A stretch of 64,000 nt of DNA from Glossina fuscipes. Its lineage: Eukaryota; Arthropoda; Insecta; Diptera; Glossinidae. Location of the stretch: assembly GCF_014805625.2 (NCBI RefSeq), contig NW_023998414.1:24394496-24458495 (forward strand), read 5' to 3'. The notes beneath the pieces were generated by a model. The model saw nothing but the letters and a program-made list of their open reading frames with translations. It did no database searches and was not told where the DNA came from. The position numbers were made by a program, and so were the translations under genes. How positions within the stretch are numbered: position 1 is the stretch's first letter; every line of letters begins with the position of its first letter. Below are positions 62,201-64,000 of this stretch, piece after piece.

Positions 62201-64000
62201 AAACAGTGAGTGAATGAGATACAGACAGAAAGAGAGAGGCAGATCGAGAGACAGCTCGAGAGAGAGAGAGAGATAGAAAAAGTAAGTAACGCGTATCGAA
62301 AGAAAAGCTTTTATTAAATATTAGAAAAGGGAAAAAAAAATTTTTTTTTTTTTTTTTTTTTTTGATACAGAATAGATTAAATACCCAGCATTAAGGGGAG
62401 CTAGCATTTATCAATCTAAATAGATTGCCTGCACGTTCATATTTAAGAAGAAAACCATAAACAAATAAAAATCTTAAGTAGATGAACCTTTTAAAGTAAA
62501 AAAAGGAAAATGGTTTTCCTTCAGCATATGTCAATAGAGAGACAATTTCTTTGAAATTTCCCTGAACGTTCACTCGAATTTGAACGAAAAAGCATTGATC
62601 GAGGAAAGACTATTTTTGGAGGCTTTCATCTTAGACCTTGATTGAGAAAGACTATCCAATTAAACCAAAATTGCTTTTCAAAGTTCAAATACACTGTGGC
62701 TAGCTAGATACGCGTGTGTAGATTCCAAATAAGTCGTCTAAATAAGGAAAACAACAAAAAAAAATAAATAAATAAAGTGTGAATAACTAAACAAATATAT
62801 ATTTTGATACGTTCAAGTTGAGGGGAGAATCCCGAACTTTCCATCAACTCTAGCGAAGTCGACTAAGCCATAAAGTGTCATCCGTTAAATCAATTTTTTA
62901 ATTAAAACAAGCAAGAAAAGATAGTAAAAGTTTTAGACTTGTTCTAACAAATATTCGGATAAACGTTTAAAAATTCAGTTATATTCTTGAACGATAAACG
63001 AACAGCTACAGGCATAGCTGGTTTGCATCGGCCTTGGCATGACAGCACACTGGCAACAATTTCCACATTTGTAATAAGTTTCGCATGTCGGGAAGGGGTT
63101 GAAACAATAGCTTGCTGCTAATCGCGGAAGAAAGCACTGACGATACTATATAATAAATGACACAAAAAAATTGACTAATTAAGGCCTGATCATTGCTGTG
63201 GACCTAGGCTATCAAGTAAAGCAAAAAACCATTGTCGTCCAAGAAAGTCGTACTTCCTGGATATTAAATTTAAAGAATTACCGTGTCTCGACAGGTTTGA
63301 TATTAAAGCATACATGGAAGAACGACAAAACTCTTTTACTACAAATTCGATGACGGTTTTTAAATTCTATTCTTTACTGCTTGGCATTAGAAAGAATACA
63401 GAGATAAAGACAGTCTAAAGAAGAGGAACTAAAGGATATAAAGGAACATTTTTTTTTTTTTTTTTTTTTTTTGACAAAGTACACAAACCTCTTCATTGTG
63501 TTTGTTGGAAGATTTAATCAAACCATTCATTACAGCCACTTGAGGCTGAGGCTGCTGTTTGCCATTTGCTAAGTGATGAAATTGTTGTTGCTGTTGTTGT
63601 TGATAATCTTCAAATGATCCATTTAAAGACATAGTGGATATTAGCGAAGTTTCTTGCTGCTGTTGCTGCTGAAGATGATGATGGTGTCGCTGCGAAGTGT
63701 TTTTATTAGAATTGAAGCGAGTTAATGTCGTATTGGCTGTAGAAGTAGAAGAACACGAAGATAACTGCGACGTTAAGGAGGATAGATGGGCAGGTGGTGG
63801 ATAACGTGGTGTCGTTTTAATAATTTCAATGAAACTATCGGGTGCATCTACCGGTAATTCGCGGTGTTTACGATATGCTGGCAATATGTTACCAGTTAAT
63901 TGCTTATGAGTGAATTCACGCAATTCATATTCGGGTGGTGGTGTGGAAGAAGAGCTATTTAAACTTGTTAAAGAATCTATTCCAGCCACACCAACACCGC
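36960..64000 (-). CDS. sdt: Stardust (PALS1/MPP5-type MAGUK), 3' part; gene runs off the right edge
   Basis: Common exons (5'->3'): 41430-41202, 39368-38093, 38025-37829, 37601-37470, 37400-37219 and 37151-36960, with stop TAG at 36962-36960. All phases agree. Two 5' arrangements join 41430 in phase 0: 64000-63489 plus 61924-61679 (incomplete at the edge), or 46575-45703 (complete, total 1026 aa). Numbering for the latter: L27 pair about 369-478, PDZ 584-666 with PLGA loop, SH3 678-751, a lysine-rich HOOK ([11 protein letters not shown]) and GUK about 826-1012. The GUK P-loop is GPPNIGRHE and lacks the Lys needed for ATP, so the domain is a binding module, as is known for MAGUKs. Stardust links Crumbs (via PDZ/SH3/GUK) with Patj and Lin-7 (via L27) at the subapical membrane of epithelia and photoreceptors. 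Identity rests on near-colinear similarity to fly Sdt and human PALS1 across every exon. Confidence 0.93.
37219..37400 (-). CDS. sdt: sdt GUK exon 3
   Basis: 182 nt. Completes the Gly of YYG|TSL and reads [20 protein letters not shown], then [20 protein letters not shown], the GMP-binding/CORE face of the GUK fold. Acceptor 'ttctttttag', donor TTTAAA|GTGAGT, phase 0. Confidence 0.93.
37470..37601 (-). CDS. sdt: sdt GUK exon 2
   Basis: 132 nt. Continues [12 protein letters not shown] and [16 protein letters not shown] to [11 protein letters not shown]. This is the nucleotide-monophosphate-binding segment that MAGUKs use for ligand binding. Acceptor 'caacttttccag', donor G|GTAAGT. Confidence 0.93.
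37829..38025 (-). CDS. sdt: sdt GUK exon 1: E-F region and degenerate P-loop
   Basis: 197 nt. [20 protein letters not shown], then [20 protein letters not shown]. The GxxGxGKS-type Walker A is replaced by GPPNIGRHE, so kinase activity is not expected. Acceptor 'cttatcctatag', donor CCAC|GTAAGT. Confidence 0.93.
38093..39368 (-). CDS. sdt: sdt large exon: L27 domains, PDZ, SH3 and HOOK
   Basis: 1276 nt holding most interaction modules. The L27 pair starts [15 protein letters not shown] and ends at [12 protein letters not shown] Pro-rich linker of about 105 residues contains [11 protein letters not shown]. The PDZ follows ([35 protein letters not shown]), then the SH3 ([28 protein letters not shown]) and a basic HOOK. 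Enters at tttctttag|GTTATG (phase 1, completing Ser) and leaves at GCGGG|GTGAGC (phase 2). The frame upstream of 39368 is intron. Confidence 0.94.
39369..41201 (-). other. sdt intron with retrotransposon relic
   Basis: 1.8 kb between the L27-start exon and the ECR exon. The only recognisable content is the RNase H-like relic on the plus strand at 39940-40600. Donor ACAA|GTAAGT and acceptor tttag define it. Confidence 0.85.
39940..40600 (+). mobile_element. Decayed non-LTR retrotransposon, RNase H-like segment
   Basis: Plus-strand translation from 39940 gives FIDDSK (first Asp region), then [20 protein letters not shown], then [11 protein letters not shown] (TDS second Asp motif) with only one stop. 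Near 40210 a frame-shifted [11 protein letters not shown] resembles the W-V-P-GH-G-I-GNE motif. This order is that of the RNase H domain found in I/Jockey/R1-like non-LTR elements. The downstream open frame to 40596 may be further ORF2 tail. Stops and shifts make it inactive. It lies antisense to sdt. Confidence 0.6.
41202..41430 (-). CDS. sdt: sdt common exon after ECR1 (basic/acidic helix)
   Basis: 229 nt. [20 protein letters not shown] and [10 protein letters not shown], then a disordered stretch to DEDVENITS. Corresponds to PALS1 [13 protein letters not shown] and the IDNPMF..E area, seen here as [12 protein letters not shown]. Acceptor 'tttggttttag' in phase 0, which accepts either upstream arrangement. 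Exit phase 1. Confidence 0.92.
41936..41979. repeat. (GA)n microsatellite
   Basis: GA run with AA interruptions in an sdt intron. Confidence 0.9.
43069..43125. repeat. (GA)n microsatellite
   Basis: The longest GA run of the window, over 45 bp nearly pure. Confidence 0.92.
45570..45609. repeat. (TA)n microsatellite
   Basis: TA run with a TTT interruption, about 90 bp downstream of the GC donor at 45702 (on the sdt strand). Confidence 0.9.
45703..46575 (-). CDS. sdt: sdt alternative first coding exon with C-terminal ECR1 half; GC-AG donor
   Basis: 291 codons from ATG 46575, the first in-frame ATG after TAA at 46593-46591 and in good context (AAAC before ATG). The protein is low-complexity: Thr/Asn-rich, an uninterrupted run of 18 Asn encoded by AAT repeats, Ser/Thr runs and an 11-Pro run. 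It ends in [16 protein letters not shown], which continues into [11 protein letters not shown] of the next exon exactly as PALS1 [26 protein letters not shown] does. The junction needs the donor CAACAG|GCAAGT at 45702, a consensus GC-AG site in phase 0. Reading on past it gives only 15 codons to a stop. The remaining uncertainty is whether the whole frame is a first exon or whether an unseen internal acceptor lets upstream exons join. Confidence 0.8.
46252..46312. repeat. Coding (AAT)n microsatellite, polyasparagine
   Basis: Near-pure ATT on the plus strand, AAT codons on the sdt strand, giving the Asn run of the alternative N-terminus. The lack of synonymous AAC codons marks recent slippage and likely length polymorphism. 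Confidence 0.85.
52818..52866. repeat. (TA)n microsatellite, interrupted
   Basis: Two TA runs separated by 'cagttta', with 'cagtttaatatatata' occurring twice, indicating local duplication. Confidence 0.85.
53231..53259. repeat. (CA)n microsatellite
   Basis: Pure CA run followed by looser CA-rich DNA. Confidence 0.9.
55079..55352 (+). mobile_element. tRNA-derived SINE, full-length-looking copy
   Basis: The head has pol III A box TAGCCGAGTAGG (55087-55098) and B box GGTTCAATCC (55130-55139), 31 bp apart, as in tRNA-derived SINEs. A body of about 200 bp follows, with no open frame, ending in 'tggacatttaat' and an A(17) tail (55336-55352). Related copies lie at 20253-20456 (minus) and 19456-19512. 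I could not find clear target-site duplications. It does not fold as an intact tRNA, so it is not a tRNA gene. Confidence 0.75.
56036..56059. repeat. (CT)n microsatellite
   Basis: Nearly pure CT run in the sdt intron. Confidence 0.85.
60510..60960. repeat. Dispersed 'aggcgtggc' repeat
   Basis: Shares with 230-530 the sequence 'ggtaggcgtggc' / 'ggataggcgtggc', a T-rich spacer, an 'aggcgtgt' second core and an 'acggatgga' block. Near 60850 another 'ataatattgggtgg' core is followed by 'ttttctcaatt', so there may be two units. It is non-coding. Confidence 0.5.
61291..61296 (-). terminator. Pol III terminator of tRNA-Sec (T6)
   Basis: First run of four or more T on the minus strand after the tRNA, 32 nt beyond its 3' end, predicting a trailer of about 32-38 nt on the precursor. 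Confidence 0.65.
61329..61415 (-). tRNA. tRNA-Sec: Selenocysteine tRNA, tRNA-Sec (anticodon UCA)
   Basis: 87 nt, starting GCCCCACTG and ending with discriminator G (CCA not encoded). Minus-strand folding gives the special Sec form. The acceptor arm is long, GCCCCACUG against CUGGGGGGC, with two mismatches (A-G and a U-U that also occurs in vertebrate tRNA-Sec). The D stem has 6 bp (CUUCGG/CCGGGG) with a UGGU loop. The anticodon stem has 6 bp (UGCAGG/CCUGUA) with loop CUUCAAA, giving anticodon UCA. A variable arm (UCGA...UCGA) and a 4-bp T stem GUGG/CCAC around UUCGAUU complete it. The sequence is nearly that remembered for Drosophila tRNA-Sec. It is charged with Ser, converted to Sec and inserted at UGA with SECIS elements. 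It lies inside the large sdt intron, same strand, 264 bp downstream of an sdt exon. Confidence 0.93.
61437..61482 (-). promoter_or_regulatory. Putative external pol III promoter of tRNA-Sec (TATA plus PSE-like)
   Basis: Animal tRNA-Sec genes use a U6-like external promoter. On the minus strand TTTAAATAAA lies 22-31 bp upstream of the tRNA start (61437-61446), the right place for a TATA box. An A/T-rich TATAATTCAAAGAAATTT (about 61464-61481) lies near -50 to -66, where fly PSEA elements sit, and shares their TAATTC core. Support comes from the motifs' positions and is not proven. Confidence 0.45.
61679..61924 (-). CDS. sdt: sdt exon of the longer isoform (Pro/Arg and Gln-rich)
   Basis: 246 nt, 82 codons, phase 0 at both ends. 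[20 protein letters not shown] through [20 protein letters not shown] to [15 protein letters not shown]. Acceptor 'ttcttatacgcag', donor TATCAG|GTAAGT. The end fits the start of the common exon (KKYQ|EQLRRRR). It has two PPPR motifs, possible SH3 ligands. No folded domain. Confidence 0.85.
61925..63488 (-). other. sdt intron between the two 5' exons
   Basis: 1.56 kb, non-coding. Has a GA-rich tract near 62220-62275, A/T runs near 62335-62365 and a long poly-T at 63450-63472 just inside the donor (A-rich on the sdt strand). No exon-like frame. Confidence 0.75.
63489..64000 (-). CDS. sdt: sdt upstream exon of the longer isoform, cut by window edge
   Basis: At least 512 nt, open to the right edge, so its start lies outside. 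[33 protein letters not shown], then [20 protein letters not shown], which resembles the first half of the PALS1 ECR1 motif (HREMAVDCPGDL), the Par-6-binding area. His and Gln runs ([22 protein letters not shown]) follow. Ends GAAGAG|GTTTGT, phase 0, a weaker donor than GTAAGT, followed by a poly-A stretch on this strand. A GTG at 63989 is not a start; the frame simply continues upstream. Confidence 0.85.

Noticed and set aside
1..64000. Search for CRISPR arrays, bacterial operons or endosymbiont insertions
   Set aside because: No spaced direct repeats, no run of dense intron-less ORFs and no prokaryotic gene order. The periodic repeats seen are microsatellites or degenerate tandem units.

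Overview
The window is AT-rich, intron-rich, repeat-laden animal DNA from a draft assembly (one 100-N gap at 36246-36345). Protein similarity, Inr-like TCAGTT sites, mariner and non-LTR relics, and dispersed repeats ending in a 'gtggtgtagggtata' tail all point to a higher (brachyceran) fly. A calyptrate such as a tsetse- or housefly-like species is my best guess, but the species is inferred and not proven.

Layout from left to right. 1-6284 is gene-free and holds a decayed, internally deleted mariner transposase and short dispersed repeats. 6502-16707 (+) is a complete five-exon acyl-CoA synthetase gene matching Drosophila pudgy (pdgy), 607 aa with a mitochondrial-type leader; all splice phases agree. 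16708-25961 is intergenic and rich in repeats: a tandem/fold-back region, tRNA-derived SINE copies and a ~123-bp duplication. 25962-29493 (+) is a three-exon gene for a 470-aa protein with four C2H2 fingers arranged as in Ovo/OVOL. Its divergence suggests a fast-evolving ovo paralogue rather than ovo itself. 29494-36959 is intergenic, with dispersed repeats and very AT-rich low-complexity DNA. 36960-64000 (-) is the 3' part of stardust (sdt), the PALS1/MPP5-type MAGUK of the Crumbs complex: L27, PDZ, SH3 and a degenerate guanylate-kinase domain. Two alternative N-terminal arrangements join the same common exon at 41430. One starts beyond the right edge. The other begins at 46575 and uses a GC-AG donor.

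Inside the large sdt intron, on the same strand, is a convincing selenocysteine tRNA gene (61329-61415, anticodon UCA) with TATA-like and PSE-like sequence upstream and a T6 terminator downstream. This implies that the organism keeps selenocysteine decoding, which several insect lineages have lost.

The genes are unrelated in function: fatty-acid activation, transcriptional control, apical polarity and selenocysteine insertion. From memory, pdgy, ovo and sdt all lie on the Drosophila X, so the segment may descend from Muller element A. I saw no operon-like or horizontally acquired cassette, no CRISPR array and no viral gene.
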